Assembly (NCBI GenBank): GCA_965230485.1
Contig: CBDDLA010000001.1
Location: 930,001-994,000, forward strand
Source: Putridiphycobacter sp965230485
GTDB lineage: Bacteria; Bacteroidota; Bacteroidia; Flavobacteriales_D; Crocinitomicaceae
Direction: 5' to 3'
DNA length: 64,000 bases
Made by a program: the position numbers and the translations under genes. Positions 1 to 9,006 of this stretch are shown here, in pieces (within the stretch, counting starts at the first letter, position 1; each line of letters opens with the position of its first letter). The notes below the pieces were generated by a model, which had not been told where the DNA came from, ran no database searches, and saw only the letters and a program-made list of their open reading frames with translations.

Positions 1-186
1 AATCGAAAATGTAGGAGATGTGGTATGATCCTCAACATCCATTAACCTTAAAAGTGCGTTTATGAAAGTAGTTTTACCTGCTCCCATTTCTCCATAAAAA
101 GCGAAGAATCTATGCCCTCTTAAAGCCTCTAAAAATGACTCAGCTGATTGATCAATATATTCTACAGACTCGATCTTAATTTCCAT
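1..186 (-). CDS. tsaE: TsaE, tRNA threonylcarbamoyladenosine ATPase (partial)
   Basis: Only the first 62 codons lie in the window; the gene continues past position 1. The start ATG is at 186. A Walker A P-loop (GEMGAGKTTF) lies near residue 35, followed by residues ending TSPTFS, which is the typical TsaE pattern. TsaE is the ATPase partner of TsaB and TsaD in making the t6A modification of ANN-decoding tRNAs in the cytoplasm. It lies 58 bases downstream of porX on the same strand and may be cotranscribed with it. The identification rests on the P-loop context and the short N-terminal segment, since the C-terminal half cannot be seen. Confidence 0.88.
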   Translation of the reverse strand, partial: MEIKIESVEYIDQSAESFLEALRGHRFFAFYGEMGAGKTTFINALLRLMDVEDHTTSPTFSI

Positions 187-244
187 AAAGAAGCACTTAA
201 AACAAATATAAGCAAAGTTTATGGCATAAATAAAAAGAATGGAG

Positions 245-1789
245 CTACTTCGCTTTTAGCGTTACTAACGGAATAATGACTTCTTCGAGTGATATGCCTC
301 CATGTTGAAAAGTATCTTTATAGTAATTGGCATAATGATTATAATTGTTTGGATAAGCAAAAAAATCATTTTCCTTTGCAAAAACGAATGATGAGCTTAC
401 ATTTTCTTGTGGTAATTTAATCGCCGCTGGGTTCTCGAAAGCTGCTGCGTCCTTTGGGTTAAAATTCAAATTTCGTCCAACCTTATACCTCAAATTGGTG
501 TTTGTTTGCTTATCTCCTACTATTTTAATTGGATTATCAACCTTAATTGTACCATGATCAGTTGTTAAAATGGTCTTGACCCCTTTATCTGCAATTTTGA
601 CCAGCATTTCTTTAAGTGGAGAATGTTCAAACCATGTTTTGGTCAAATCACGGTAAGCAGATTCATCATCTGCTAACTCCTTAATGACCTCCATTTCAGT
701 TCTTGCATGAGATAACATATCTACAAAATTATAAACCAAAACATTGATATCATTCTTCATTAAGTCGTTAAATTTTTCGACCATTTTACGTGCAAAGTCA
801 AGCTTAATAACTTTGTGGTACGACATCTTCACCTGTTTACCATTCCGTTTTAAGTTCAGTTCAAACAGTTCCTTTTCATGCATATTCTTTCCACCCTCTT
901 CGTTTTCGTTCAACCAAAGGTTAGGATGCTTTTTTTCAATATCTATAGGCATTAATCCCGCAAATAAAGCGTTTCGCGCATAATGAGTTGCTGTAGGTAG
1001 AATTGAATAAAAGACTTCCTCTGATTCAACGGTAAAATATTCATTAATTAATGGTTGTAAAATTTTCCATTGATCATATCTCAAATTATCAATCACAATT
1101 AGAAATATAGGTTCTTTTCCAATCAACGGCATTACTTTTTTCGTTAAAATGTTGTGCGACATATCTGGTGCTTCCTCATGGCCTGAAACCCAATCTTCAT
1201 AATTATCAGCAACAAACTTCGAAAATTGAGAATTAGCTTCACGTTTTTGCATTTCAAAAACTTCTTTCATTCCACTATCTCCAGAACCATCTAGCTTTAA
1301 CTCCCAATCAACAAGTGTTTTGTAAATATCAGTCCATTCATCAAAATCTAACCTATCATTTAGCCGCATTCCTATTTGACGAAATTCGGATTGATAGTCA
1401 GATGTGTTTTTTTGACTTACCAATTCCTTTGTTCTTAAATTTTTTTTCAGTGATAACAATATCTGATTCGGATTAACAGGTTTGATCAAATAGTCAGATA
1501 TTTGCCCTCCAATAGCTTCTTCCATTATATGTTCTTCCTCGCTTTTTGTTATCATTATTACAGGAACCTGAGGATTATTTTTTTTGATCAAAGCCAGTGT
1601 TTCTAAACCACTATAGCCCGGCATATTTTCGTCTAGAAAGATAATATCGTAGTTTGTCTTTTGAGCCATTTCTGATGCATCCAAACCATTATTTGAAGTT
1701 TCAACCTCATAGCCCTTTTGTTCTAAAAACAAGATATGTGGTTTTAATAAATCTATTTCATCATCCGCCCATAATATTCTTCCTTCCAT
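245..1789 (-). CDS. porX: PorX, T9SS response regulator with PglZ domain
   Basis: A 514-residue protein, close to the usual PorX length. Residues 1-120 form a CheY-like receiver with the acidic pair near residue 10 and the phosphoacceptor Asp53 in FLDENMPG. Residues from about 200 to the end form a PglZ (alkaline phosphatase superfamily) domain with metal-site motifs VIDNLRYDQW, TTDHGT and a late His in FQHGG. In Porphyromonas and Flavobacterium, PorX pairs with the kinase PorY, controls T9SS gene expression, and its PglZ domain acts as a phosphodiesterase on oligonucleotides. Transcription probably starts from the minus-strand -7 element at 1825-1818, giving a leader of about 24 bases. No porY is visible in this window. 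Identity is strong because receiver-PglZ fusions are characteristic of PorX. Confidence 0.93.
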   Translation of the reverse strand: MEGRILWADDEIDLLKPHILFLEQKGYEVETSNNGLDASEMAQKTNYDIIFLDENMPGYSGLETLALIKKNNPQVPVIMITKSEEEHIMEEAIGGQISDYLIKPVNPNQILLSLKKNLRTKELVSQKNTSDYQSEFRQIGMRLNDRLDFDEWTDIYKTLVDWELKLDGSGDSGMKEVFEMQKREANSQFSKFVADNYEDWVSGHEEAPDMSHNILTKKVMPLIGKEPIFLIVIDNLRYDQWKILQPLINEYFTVESEEVFYSILPTATHYARNALFAGLMPIDIEKKHPNLWLNENEEGGKNMHEKELFELNLKRNGKQVKMSYHKVIKLDFARKMVEKFNDLMKNDINVLVYNFVDMLSHARTEMEVIKELADDESAYRDLTKTWFEHSPLKEMLVKIADKGVKTILTTDHGTIKVDNPIKIVGDKQTNTNLRYKVGRNLNFNPKDAAAFENPAAIKLPQENVSSSFVFAKENDFFAYPNNYNHYANYYKDTFQHGGISLEEVIIPLVTLKAK

Positions 1790-1803
1790 GTTGTTCTTTT
1801 TGT

Positions 1804-1811
1804 TAATTTTG
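1804..1811 (+). promoter_or_regulatory. -7 element upstream of HD phosphohydrolase gene
   Basis: TAATTTTG is an exact match to the Bacteroidota housekeeping -7 consensus TAnnTTTG. Its last base is 25 bases before the TTG start at 1837, predicting a leader of about 20 bases. No convincing -33 TTG is seen at the right distance. It faces the porX -7 element six bases away. Confidence 0.55.
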
Positions 1812-1817
1812 GCACGC

Positions 1818-1825
1818 CAAATGTA
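1818..1825 (-). promoter_or_regulatory. -7 element upstream of porX
   Basis: Read on the minus strand this is TACATTTG, an exact TAnnTTTG match. The expected transcription start near 1813 gives a leader of about 24 bases to the porX ATG at 1789. The element lies face to face with the plus-strand -7 element at 1804-1811, so polymerase could hardly occupy both at once. Confidence 0.55.
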
Positions 1826-1836
1826 ATCATATTGCC

Positions 1837-3069
1837 TTGTCTTCAGCTACAATAAATAAGTTAAAAATAATTAACGACCCTGTTCACGGTTTTATTTCAA
1901 TCCGCAATGAATTAATTTATGATTTAATAGAGCACCCTTACTTCCAAAGATTGAGACGCATTAAGCAACTTGGTCTTTCACATTTGGTTTATCCGGGAGC
2001 TAACCACACACGCTTTCATCATGCACTTGGTGCAATGCATCTTATGTCTAAAGCATTGGCCGAACTTGCCAAAAAAGGAGTAAATATCACTTCGGAAGAA
2101 AATAATGCAGCCATAATAGCCATTCTATTGCATGATATAGGACACGGCCCTTTTTCACACACACTTGAACATACACTTTTAAAGTCTATTCACCATGAAT
2201 CTGTTTCAATATTCTTCATGAACCGATTGAATGAAGAATTTGAGGGTAAATTAACAATGGCAATCGATATTTTTACAGATAAGTATCATAAAAAATTTTT
2301 ACATCAGTTAGTTTCAAGTCAGCTTGATATGGATCGTTTAGACTACTTGCAAAGAGATAGTTTTTTTACTGGCGTTTCTGAGGGAGTTATAGGCAGTGAA
2401 AGAATTATTAAAATGCTTGATGTTCATAATAACGAGCTTGTAATTACTGAAAAAGGAATTTATTCGATTGAAAACTTCATTAGTGCTCGAAGGATTATGT
2501 ATTGGCAAGTATACATGCATAAAACAGTAGTTGCCTCTGAGTATATGCTTCGCAATGCATTAAGAAGAGCGAAACTACTTTTTGAACAAGGAGAAAACCT
2601 GTTTGCTTCACCAAGTCTTAAGGTTTTTTTAGAGAACAACTTTACTATTGAAGATTTTGAAAAAAATCAAGAACTTCTTAGTCATTTTTCAGAGATTGAT
2701 GATTCAGATATAACTGTGTCATTGAAAGTATGGCAAAATCACCCTGATAAAATTTTAAGTCAAATAAGTAAAAGTATTTTATCAAGACACTTATTTAAAA
2801 CAGAAATAAAGAAAGAAGCATTTTCTGAAGAACGGCTCAACCAAGAACGTAATAGGCTAAAGATTAAATATCAATTGGATGATGAAGATATAGATTATTT
2901 TTTAGTCTCGAAAAAACTAAGCAATAGTGCTTATAGTGATGACTTTAAACAAATAAAGATAATTGACAGAAAAGGAAACCTCACCGAATTAAGTAAGGCA
3001 TCAGATAATTACAATATTGCAGCATTATCTGCTCCTGTAGAAAAGTACTTTATTTGCTATCAAATTTGA
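1837..3069 (+). CDS. HD-domain phosphohydrolase (COG1078/dGTPase-like)
   Basis: A 410-residue protein of the HD superfamily group that includes YdhJ-like, dGTPase-like and SAMHD1-like enzymes. Metal-binding motifs are visible: H in ARFHHALGAMH-type context (TRFHHALGAMHL), the HD pair in LLHDIGHGPFSHTLEH, and the later Asp in SSQLDMDRLDYLQRDS. Such enzymes hydrolyse dNTPs or other nucleotides; the substrate here is unknown. The start is TTG at 1837, chosen because no in-frame ATG precedes the conserved DPVHGF motif and because a -7 element ends at 1811. It is divergent from porX and leads into the lipid A genes after a gap of about 120 bases, a neighbourhood common in Bacteroidota. Confidence 0.85.
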   Translation: MSSATINKLKIINDPVHGFISIRNELIYDLIEHPYFQRLRRIKQLGLSHLVYPGANHTRFHHALGAMHLMSKALAELAKKGVNITSEENNAAIIAILLHDIGHGPFSHTLEHTLLKSIHHESVSIFFMNRLNEEFEGKLTMAIDIFTDKYHKKFLHQLVSSQLDMDRLDYLQRDSFFTGVSEGVIGSERIIKMLDVHNNELVITEKGIYSIENFISARRIMYWQVYMHKTVVASEYMLRNALRRAKLLFEQGENLFASPSLKVFLENNFTIEDFEKNQELLSHFSEIDDSDITVSLKVWQNHPDKILSQISKSILSRHLFKTEIKKEAFSEERLNQERNRLKIKYQLDDEDIDYFLVSKKLSNSAYSDDFKQIKIIDRKGNLTELSKASDNYNIAALSAPVEKYFICYQI

Positions 3070-3188
3070 GTGCAACTAAAATATTTCAATTACTTCTATT
3101 GTCTTTTCGCTATTCGCTGTTAATAACTCATTAGCATTTTTGTATATGATACAGCTTACATTTAAAGCGAATGATTATTTTTGACCAA

Positions 3189-4235
3189 ATGGAATTTTCA
3201 GCACAGCAAATCGCGGACTTACTTGATGGAGAAATTATAGGTAATCCAGAACAGAAAATATCAGGTCTTTCTAAAATTGAAGAAGGCAAAAAAGGAACGT
3301 TATCTTTTTTATCCAACATCAAATATGAGCCATTTATATATGACACAGATGCCTCTTTAGTAATTGTCAATAAGACTTTTAGTCCTACTAGAGCATTAAA
3401 GGATACTTGTACTTTGATAAAAGTTGAAGATGCTTATGCCTGTTTTGCTAAATTGTTATCGTATTATAATGAAGCAATTGATAAAAAGCCTTTTATTTCT
3501 AAGAATTCTACAATTTCAAAATCTTCGAAAATAGGTAAAGATGTGTTTATTGGAGACTATGTGGTTATTGAAGACGGTGTAAGTATTGGCGATAATACTC
3601 ATATTTATGCTAATTCTGTGGTGAGTGAAAATGTTGAAATTGGAAGTAACGTTAGAATATATCCGAATGTTACAATTTACAGAGATTGCATCATTAAGGA
3701 CTCATGCACTATTCATGCAGGAGCGGTTATTGGTGCAGATGGATTTGGTTTTGCTCCAAATAGTGAAAACAACTACAAAAAAGTACCCCAAATAGGAAAT
3801 GTAATTTTAGAGGAGCATGTTGATATTGGTGCTAATACATGTGTTGATAGGGCCACACTAGGTTCAACAATTGTGAAAAAAGGAGTCAAGTTAGATAATA
3901 TGGTTCAAATTGGTCATAATGTTGAAATTGGCAACAATACAGTAATTGCCGCTCAAACTGGTATTGCTGGTTCTGCAAAGCTCGGCAAGAATATGATGGT
4001 AGGAGGACAAGTTGGTATTGTTGGACATATTCATTTAGCTAATGGAACATTAATAGGTGCGCAATCAGGTGTGCCTAAAACCATAAGAAAAGAAGGAACT
4101 ATGCTATTAGGTTCACCAGCATACGAAGCTGATGATTACAAAAAATCATACATGGGCTTTAGACGTTTACCGCAAATATTGGATCGCCTTAAAGCACTTG
4201 AGAAAGAATTGGAACAACTAAAAAATAACTCATGA
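3189..4235 (+). CDS. lpxD: LpxD, UDP-3-O-acylglucosamine N-acyltransferase
   Basis: LpxD adds the second 3-hydroxyacyl chain to UDP-3-O-acylglucosamine in lipid A synthesis. The N-terminal LpxD-type uridine-binding domain (residues 1 to about 100) is followed by many hexapeptide repeats of the left-handed beta-helix, and by a C-terminal helix. The catalytic His lies in MVQIGHNVEIGN. The start ATG at 3189 is preferred to the in-frame ATG at 3171 because the family begins M-x-F-x-A-x-Q-I-A. Two promoter-like elements lie upstream: TACATTTA at 3157-3164 (one mismatch, leader about 20) and an exact TATTTTTG at 3176-3183 that would leave almost no leader. The stop overlaps lpxC by 4 bases (ATGA), so the two are translationally coupled. 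Confidence 0.95.
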   Translation: MEFSAQQIADLLDGEIIGNPEQKISGLSKIEEGKKGTLSFLSNIKYEPFIYDTDASLVIVNKTFSPTRALKDTCTLIKVEDAYACFAKLLSYYNEAIDKKPFISKNSTISKSSKIGKDVFIGDYVVIEDGVSIGDNTHIYANSVVSENVEIGSNVRIYPNVTIYRDCIIKDSCTIHAGAVIGADGFGFAPNSENNYKKVPQIGNVILEEHVDIGANTCVDRATLGSTIVKKGVKLDNMVQIGHNVEIGNNTVIAAQTGIAGSAKLGKNMMVGGQVGIVGHIHLANGTLIGAQSGVPKTIRKEGTMLLGSPAYEADDYKKSYMGFRRLPQILDRLKALEKELEQLKNNS

Positions 4236-5635
4236 GTGAGAAACAATGCACCTTAAAAAAAGCAATAGATTTTAAAGGAGTCGGATTGCATACGGGCGAA
4301 ACAGTCAATATGACAATACAACCTGCTCCAACGAATCATGGCTATAAATTTCAAAGGATAGATATTGATAAACAACCTATAATTAAAGCGGATGTTGACA
4401 ATGTAGTTTCTACCGAAAGAGGAACCACATTAGAACAAAATGGAGCCAAAGTCTACACCACTGAGCACGTACTTGCTGCATTATATGCCATGCAAGTTGA
4501 TAATGCACTTATACAAATTGATGCTCCTGAAATTCCGATTTTGGATGGTAGCTCAAAACTATATGTCGAAGCTATTGATAAAGCAGGAAAAGAAGAGCAA
4601 GATGCCGTCCGAGAATATTTTGAACTAGACGAAAATATTAAATGGGAAGATGTTGAGAAAGAAATCGAGTTCTTGGCAATTCCTGATAAGGAATACCGGG
4701 TAACTGTGATGGTTGATTATCGCTCACCAGTATTAGGGACTCAGCATGCAAGTATGTTTAATATTAATGACTTTCAAACTGAAATTGCAGGTTGCAGAAC
4801 TTTCGTTTTTTTGAGAGAACTTGAATTTTTAGCTAAGAATGGACTGATTAAAGGTGGTGACTTAGATAATGCGATTGTATTAGTTGAGCGAGAAAATATC
4901 AATAAGGGTGAACTCAATAAATTAGCAAAACTGCTCGGTAAAGAAAGTCTCGATATCTCTGTTGACGGCATTGGTGTACTTAACCATACCAAATTGCAAT
5001 TTGAGAATGAACCTGCAAGACATAAGTTATTAGACATTGTAGGGGATTTAGCTTTAATAGGAAAACCGATCAAAGCCCACATTCTAGCTGCTAGACCTGG
5101 TCATAGTGGTAATGTTCGTTTCGCCAAAGTGTTGAAAGAACAAATCAAAAAACAAGCTAAAAAAGGAAAATATTTTGATCTTTCAAAAGAACCTTTGTTC
5201 GATACAGTTGCAATTGAAAAGATGTTGCCCCACCGCTACCCTTTTTTATTGGTTGATAAAGTAATGGAAATTAAAGAAGATTCAATAGTAGGCGTTAAAA
5301 ACATTACTATGAATGAACCTCAATTCACTGGCCATTTCCCTGGCAATCCAATTTTTCCTGGCGTGCTTCAAATTGAGGCTATGGCTCAAGTTGGAGGTAT
5401 TTTTGCTTTAAATTCTGTTGAAGACCCTCACCTCTATTCTACCTATTTTATGAAGATAGACAAGGTTAAATTTAAACAAATGGTGAAACCAGGTGATACA
5501 GTTGTATTTGACTTAAAGCTAATTTCTCCTATTCGAAGAGGGTTAGTAAATATGGGTGGTATTGCATATGTAAATGGGCAACCGGTTATGGAAGCAGAAA
5601 TGTTAGCTCAAATTGTAAAAGATAGATCTGAATGA
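4232..5635 (+). CDS. lpxC/fabZ: LpxC-FabZ bifunctional deacetylase/dehydratase
   Basis: One 467-residue polypeptide joins two enzymes that are usually separate. Residues 1 to about 305 are LpxC, the zinc deacetylase that commits UDP-3-O-acyl-GlcNAc to lipid A; zinc ligand His79 is in TTEHVLAAL, with HKLLDIVGDLAL and ARPGHSGN providing the later His/Asp residues. Residues from about 320 are FabZ, the 3-hydroxyacyl-ACP dehydratase, with PHRYPFLLVD, the catalytic His in GHFPGNP near residue 367 and the Glu in QIEAMAQ. This fusion is typical of Bacteroidota and places the enzymes that compete for hydroxyacyl-ACP in one chain. It overlaps lpxD and lpxA by 4 bases each. No frameshift is seen at the junction. 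Confidence 0.96.
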   Translation: MSEKQCTLKKAIDFKGVGLHTGETVNMTIQPAPTNHGYKFQRIDIDKQPIIKADVDNVVSTERGTTLEQNGAKVYTTEHVLAALYAMQVDNALIQIDAPEIPILDGSSKLYVEAIDKAGKEEQDAVREYFELDENIKWEDVEKEIEFLAIPDKEYRVTVMVDYRSPVLGTQHASMFNINDFQTEIAGCRTFVFLRELEFLAKNGLIKGGDLDNAIVLVERENINKGELNKLAKLLGKESLDISVDGIGVLNHTKLQFENEPARHKLLDIVGDLALIGKPIKAHILAARPGHSGNVRFAKVLKEQIKKQAKKGKYFDLSKEPLFDTVAIEKMLPHRYPFLLVDKVMEIKEDSIVGVKNITMNEPQFTGHFPGNPIFPGVLQIEAMAQVGGIFALNSVEDPHLYSTYFMKIDKVKFKQMVKPGDTVVFDLKLISPIRRGLVNMGGIAYVNGQPVMEAEMLAQIVKDRSE

Positions 5636-6408
5636 TTAGCAAGTTAGCTCATATTCATTCAGATTCCAAAATAGGTAAAGACGTTTCAATTGCCTCTTTT
5701 TCTACTATTTATGAAGATGTTGAAATAGGTGATGGAACCACAATAGGACCAAACGTTACCATTTATCCAGGCGCTAGGATAGGAAAAAACTGTAACATTT
5801 TTCCCGGTGCAGTGATTTCAGCAGTTCCTCAGGATTTAAAATTTAAGGGAGAGTATTCAACCACTGAAATTGGGGATGGAACTGTAATTAGAGAAGGTGT
5901 TACAATCCATAGAGGTACTGTGGATAGACAGAAAACTGTAATTGGTAAAAATTGTTTATTAATGTGTTATGTTCACATTGGTCACGACTGCCTCTTAGGA
6001 GACAACGTTGTTATAGCAAATACGTCTAATATTGCAGGTCATTGTACTATTGAAAACTGGTCAATTATTGAAGGGATGGTTGGTGTTCAACAATTTGTGC
6101 ATATTGGCGAACATTCGTTCATTGCTGGTATGTCGAGAGTTAGAAAAGATGTTCCTCCTTATATTCGAGTAGCTAGAGAGCCTCTTTCATATGCTGGCGT
6201 TAATTCAATAGGACTAAGAAGAAGAGGTGTAGATGATGATGACCTTAAAGATATTGAATCAATATATAGAATATTGTTTGTAATGAATAATTCTATTTCA
6301 AAAGGATTAGAACAATTAATAGATGAATCAATTTCATCAAAATATAAAAAGCGTGTTATCGATTTTATTAAAAAATCAGATAAGGGTATTATTAAAGGAT
6401 TAATTTAA
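5632..6408 (+). CDS. lpxA: LpxA, UDP-N-acetylglucosamine acyltransferase
   Basis: LpxA performs the first lipid A step, moving a 3-hydroxyacyl group from ACP to UDP-GlcNAc. The 258-residue length is normal. Hexapeptide repeats fill residues 1-190, and the catalytic His region is LLMCYVHIGHDC; the C-terminal helical domain follows GLRRRGV. It is the third gene of the lpxD-lpxC/fabZ-lpxA operon (4-base overlap with the fusion gene), and efp follows 6 bases after its stop. The order differs from the proteobacterial lpxD-fabZ-lpxA-lpxB order because FabZ is fused to LpxC and lpxB is not in the window. Confidence 0.96.
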   Translation: MISKLAHIHSDSKIGKDVSIASFSTIYEDVEIGDGTTIGPNVTIYPGARIGKNCNIFPGAVISAVPQDLKFKGEYSTTEIGDGTVIREGVTIHRGTVDRQKTVIGKNCLLMCYVHIGHDCLLGDNVVIANTSNIAGHCTIENWSIIEGMVGVQQFVHIGEHSFIAGMSRVRKDVPPYIRVAREPLSYAGVNSIGLRRRGVDDDDLKDIESIYRILFVMNNSISKGLEQLIDESISSKYKKRVIDFIKKSDKGIIKGLI

Positions 6409-6414
6409 AACAAA

Positions 6415-6981
6415 ATGGCAAATACATCAGATATTAAAAATGGATTGTGTATGAAGTTTAAAGATAAACTTTATACTGTAACAGAATTCCAACATGTTAA
6501 ACCTGGAAAAGGTCCAGCATTTGTTAGAACAAAGTTGAAAAATATTGAGACAGGAAAAATAATAGACAATACTTTTTCAGCAGGACACAAAATTGATGTT
6601 GTAAGAATAGAAACACGGACCTATCAATATCTTTATCAAGAAGGAGATGGATATCATTTTATGAATAATGATACCTACGAGCAAATTTATATAGAAGGGT
6701 CAATGGTAGAAAAAAAGGAGTTCTTAAAAGAAGGTATTAATGTGACAATCATTTTTCACGCTGAAGAAGAAATGCCATTAGTTGTTGAATTACCAGATTT
6801 CATTGAATCAGAAGTAACTTATACTGAACCTGGCATAAAAGGAGACACTGCTACAAACACATTAAAACCAGCTACAATTGATACCGGAGCTGAAATTAAA
6901 GTACCATTATTTATAGATACTGGGGATAAGATTAAAGTTGATACAAGAAATGGTGTCTATTCTGAAAGAATTAAGTCATAA
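6415..6981 (+). CDS. efp: Elongation factor P
   Basis: A 188-residue protein with the three beta-barrel domains of EF-P. It binds the ribosome between the P and E sites and relieves stalling at proline runs. The modifiable lysine is Lys32 in the loop HVKPGKGPA, so a Lys-type rather than an Arg-type (EarP) EF-P is expected. The C-terminal domain shows the conserved GDTA-N-KPA-x-T-G-A region and ends VDTRNGVYSERIKS. No EpmA, EpmB or YmfI homologue is seen nearby. It starts 6 bases after lpxA, so it is probably read from the lpx promoter. Confidence 0.97.
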   Translation: MANTSDIKNGLCMKFKDKLYTVTEFQHVKPGKGPAFVRTKLKNIETGKIIDNTFSAGHKIDVVRIETRTYQYLYQEGDGYHFMNNDTYEQIYIEGSMVEKKEFLKEGINVTIIFHAEEEMPLVVELPDFIESEVTYTEPGIKGDTATNTLKPATIDTGAEIKVPLFIDTGDKIKVDTRNGVYSERIKS

Positions 6982-7012
6982 TAAAACTCTAAACTCCCAA
7001 AATTTAGGCATT

Positions 7013-7020
7013 TAGTTTTG
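7013..7020 (+). promoter_or_regulatory. -7 element upstream of alpha/beta hydrolase
   Basis: TAGTTTTG matches TAnnTTTG exactly. A transcription start near 7025 would give a leader of about 17 bases to the ATG at 7042 and would place the earlier TTG at 7018 inside the promoter. No clear -33 TTG is seen. Confidence 0.45.
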
Positions 7021-7041
7021 TTTGCAATGCTTTGCTTGTTA

Positions 7042-7791
7042 ATGATTGGCATTAATCTTAAAGAGGTAAATAGTAACATAAAATCTCAATTCACTATAGT
7101 ATTTCTGCATGAAGGTCTTGGTTGTATTCAATCGTGGAAAGACTATCCTGAAAAAATTTGTAAGGTCCTAAAAGTTAGAGGCATTGTTTATGATAGATCC
7201 GGTTATGGAAAATCAAAGGGTAGTCTAGCAAATAGAACAAATGATTACCTTATTGAAGCGGCTAAGGACTTAAACCAAATTATTGAGAATTTAGACCTTC
7301 AAAAAGTAATCTTGTATGGCCATTCTGATGGTGGAAGTATAGCATTGAGTTATGCAGCAATGTATCCAAAAGATTTGGTTTGTATAGTTACAGAAGCGGC
7401 ACATGTTTTAAATGAACCCATTACTATTGAAGGTATTAAGAAAGCCGTAGTGGCTTTTGAAAATGGAAAACTTAATGGACTTGCCAAATGGCACGGAAAA
7501 CGTTACAAAAAAGTTTTTTATGCATGGTCGAAAACCTGGTTGAGAGAAAGCTTTGATTTGAGTCCACTAAAATCAATTTTAAGTAGAATTCAGGTAGATC
7601 AATTAATTATTCAAGGAAAAAAGGACCAATATGGAACGATAAACCAGGTTAAGACTATTAAAAAACATACCCAAGGAAAGACTAAAGTGCTAATGCCAAA
7701 TTGCGGTCATGCACCCTTTTTAGAGTGTGAGAATGAAGTACTACTAGCATCAACCCATTTCATAAAATCTCAAATTAATGCGTACTCATAA
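7042..7791 (+). CDS. Alpha/beta hydrolase
   Basis: A hydrolase of about 249 residues. The oxyanion-hole region is VFLHEGLGC, the nucleophile Ser sits in the elbow YGHSDGGS (G-x-S-x-G), a later Asp is in IIQGKKDQYG, and the catalytic His is in MPNCGHAPFLE. The substrate is not predictable; this subfamily is often annotated simply as alpha/beta hydrolase. The frame is open from a TTG at 7018, but the -7 element at 7013-7020 and the hydrophobic codons before residue 9 make ATG 7042 the likelier start; ATG 7027 remains possible. The next gene overlaps its 3' end by 14 bases. Confidence 0.8.
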   Translation: MIGINLKEVNSNIKSQFTIVFLHEGLGCIQSWKDYPEKICKVLKVRGIVYDRSGYGKSKGSLANRTNDYLIEAAKDLNQIIENLDLQKVILYGHSDGGSIALSYAAMYPKDLVCIVTEAAHVLNEPITIEGIKKAVVAFENGKLNGLAKWHGKRYKKVFYAWSKTWLRESFDLSPLKSILSRIQVDQLIIQGKKDQYGTINQVKTIKKHTQGKTKVLMPNCGHAPFLECENEVLLASTHFIKSQINAYS

Positions 7792-8407
7792 AATACAAGT
7801 TACAATAAATGCAAATATCTGCACAATTGGAGACCCCAAAAAGGCAAAGTTCATACTTTTCGCGCTTCATGGCTACGGACAACTTAGTCAATTTTTTATT
7901 CGGAAATTTCAAATTCTCTCCGAGGATTATTTTATAGTTGTTCCTGAAGGACTTCATAGATTTTACCTCAAAGGGTCGTCAGGTAGAGTCGGCGCTTCCT
8001 GGATGACTAAAGAGAAACGCGAAGATGATATTTTAAATTATATTGAATACTTGAATAAAGTGTCAGACAAATTCTTAAACCATTACCATTTCGATTCTAA
8101 GGTATTGTTGGGTTTTTCTCAAGGTGGTGCAACTGCATCAAGATGGCAGAAAATGGGAAACATTAATGCAGATACGTTTATACTTTGGGCTGCTATTTTC
8201 CCTAATGATTTAGAATGGAGCTGGGGAAAAAAATTTTCAAAGTCTAAAAATTACTTTGTTGTTGGAAATAGTGACCAATACTATGATGATAAAAAAATAG
8301 TATTTCAAACTCAATATTTCGAGCAAAAAAACGTTAATTTCACAACACTAAAATTTGATGGTGATCATAATATAGACCAAGACACATTGTTAAAATTATG
8401 TCCGTAA
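7778..8407 (+). CDS. Phospholipase/carboxylesterase-like alpha/beta hydrolase
   Basis: A 209-residue serine hydrolase of the YpfH/carboxylesterase group. ALHGYGQ forms the oxyanion region, VPEGLHRFY and GASWMTKE follow as in bacterial esterases of this type, the nucleophile is in LLGFSQGGA, and the Asp and His are in VVGNSDQYYDD and GDHNID. It probably hydrolyses small acyl esters; the natural substrate is unknown. It overlaps the preceding hydrolase by 14 bases and the following gene by 10, so all three genes form one transcription unit. Confidence 0.78.
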   Translation: MRTHKIQVTINANICTIGDPKKAKFILFALHGYGQLSQFFIRKFQILSEDYFIVVPEGLHRFYLKGSSGRVGASWMTKEKREDDILNYIEYLNKVSDKFLNHYHFDSKVLLGFSQGGATASRWQKMGNINADTFILWAAIFPNDLEWSWGKKFSKSKNYFVVGNSDQYYDDKKIVFQTQYFEQKNVNFTTLKFDGDHNIDQDTLLKLCP

Positions 8408-9006
8408 AACATTTCATATTCATAATTAGCATACTTTTTGCCTCTACACTTTTTAGTCAATATGATTTGGAAGAAGCCAAAAAAGATACTGTTATAAAGC
8501 AGAGAAATGAAAAATTAATTCGGGCATTTAAAGAAAATACCTATTTGGGTACAGGAGCAAACTTACTTCTTGGAAATCTACTTCTAATTTATGCTTCACC
8601 TCAAATTGGTTATGAGTTTATTCCCAAGGTATCAGCCGGAGTTCTCAGCCTTTTCCAATATCAAAGATTTAGCAATGCTTTTGTAACTGAGACTTATACG
8701 GTAACAGGTGTTGGAGTTTTTCTAAGATATCGACCATTTGATTTTCTTGTTCTAGAGTCCAGCTATAACCGGTATAACCTGAATTTTTCTTCTACTGGAT
8801 TAACGAGTCCCCTAGAAGCAAAAGCGCAAAGTTTGATGATGGGCTTAGGGTATTCAAGAAGCATTGGTAAAAAATCATATACTAATATTTTAGTGTCATA
8901 TGATTTAATAGGAGATCCAAACAATCCAGAACCTGCCATCTTAAGAACGGGTAACTTTGCTCTATATTATAAATTTGGATTGGTTATATACCCTTTTAAT
9001 AATTAA
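8398..9006 (+). CDS. Exported protein, likely small outer-membrane beta-barrel
   Basis: A 202-residue protein that I cannot assign to a named family. Residues 1-20 form a signal peptide (hydrophobic run FIFIISILFASTLF, then SQ). The mature part has alternating hydrophobic strands, such as QIGYEFIPKVSAGVLSLFQY and SLMMGLGYSRSIG, and ends with aromatic strand-like residues (FALYYKFGLVIYPF). That pattern fits an outer-membrane beta-barrel. It overlaps the upstream esterase by 10 bases and converges with the ctlX-like gene, whose stop overlaps its own by 4 bases. Confidence 0.6.
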   Translation: MSVKHFIFIISILFASTLFSQYDLEEAKKDTVIKQRNEKLIRAFKENTYLGTGANLLLGNLLLIYASPQIGYEFIPKVSAGVLSLFQYQRFSNAFVTETYTVTGVGVFLRYRPFDFLVLESSYNRYNLNFSSTGLTSPLEAKAQSLMMGLGYSRSIGKKSYTNILVSYDLIGDPNNPEPAILRTGNFALYYKFGLVIYPFNN

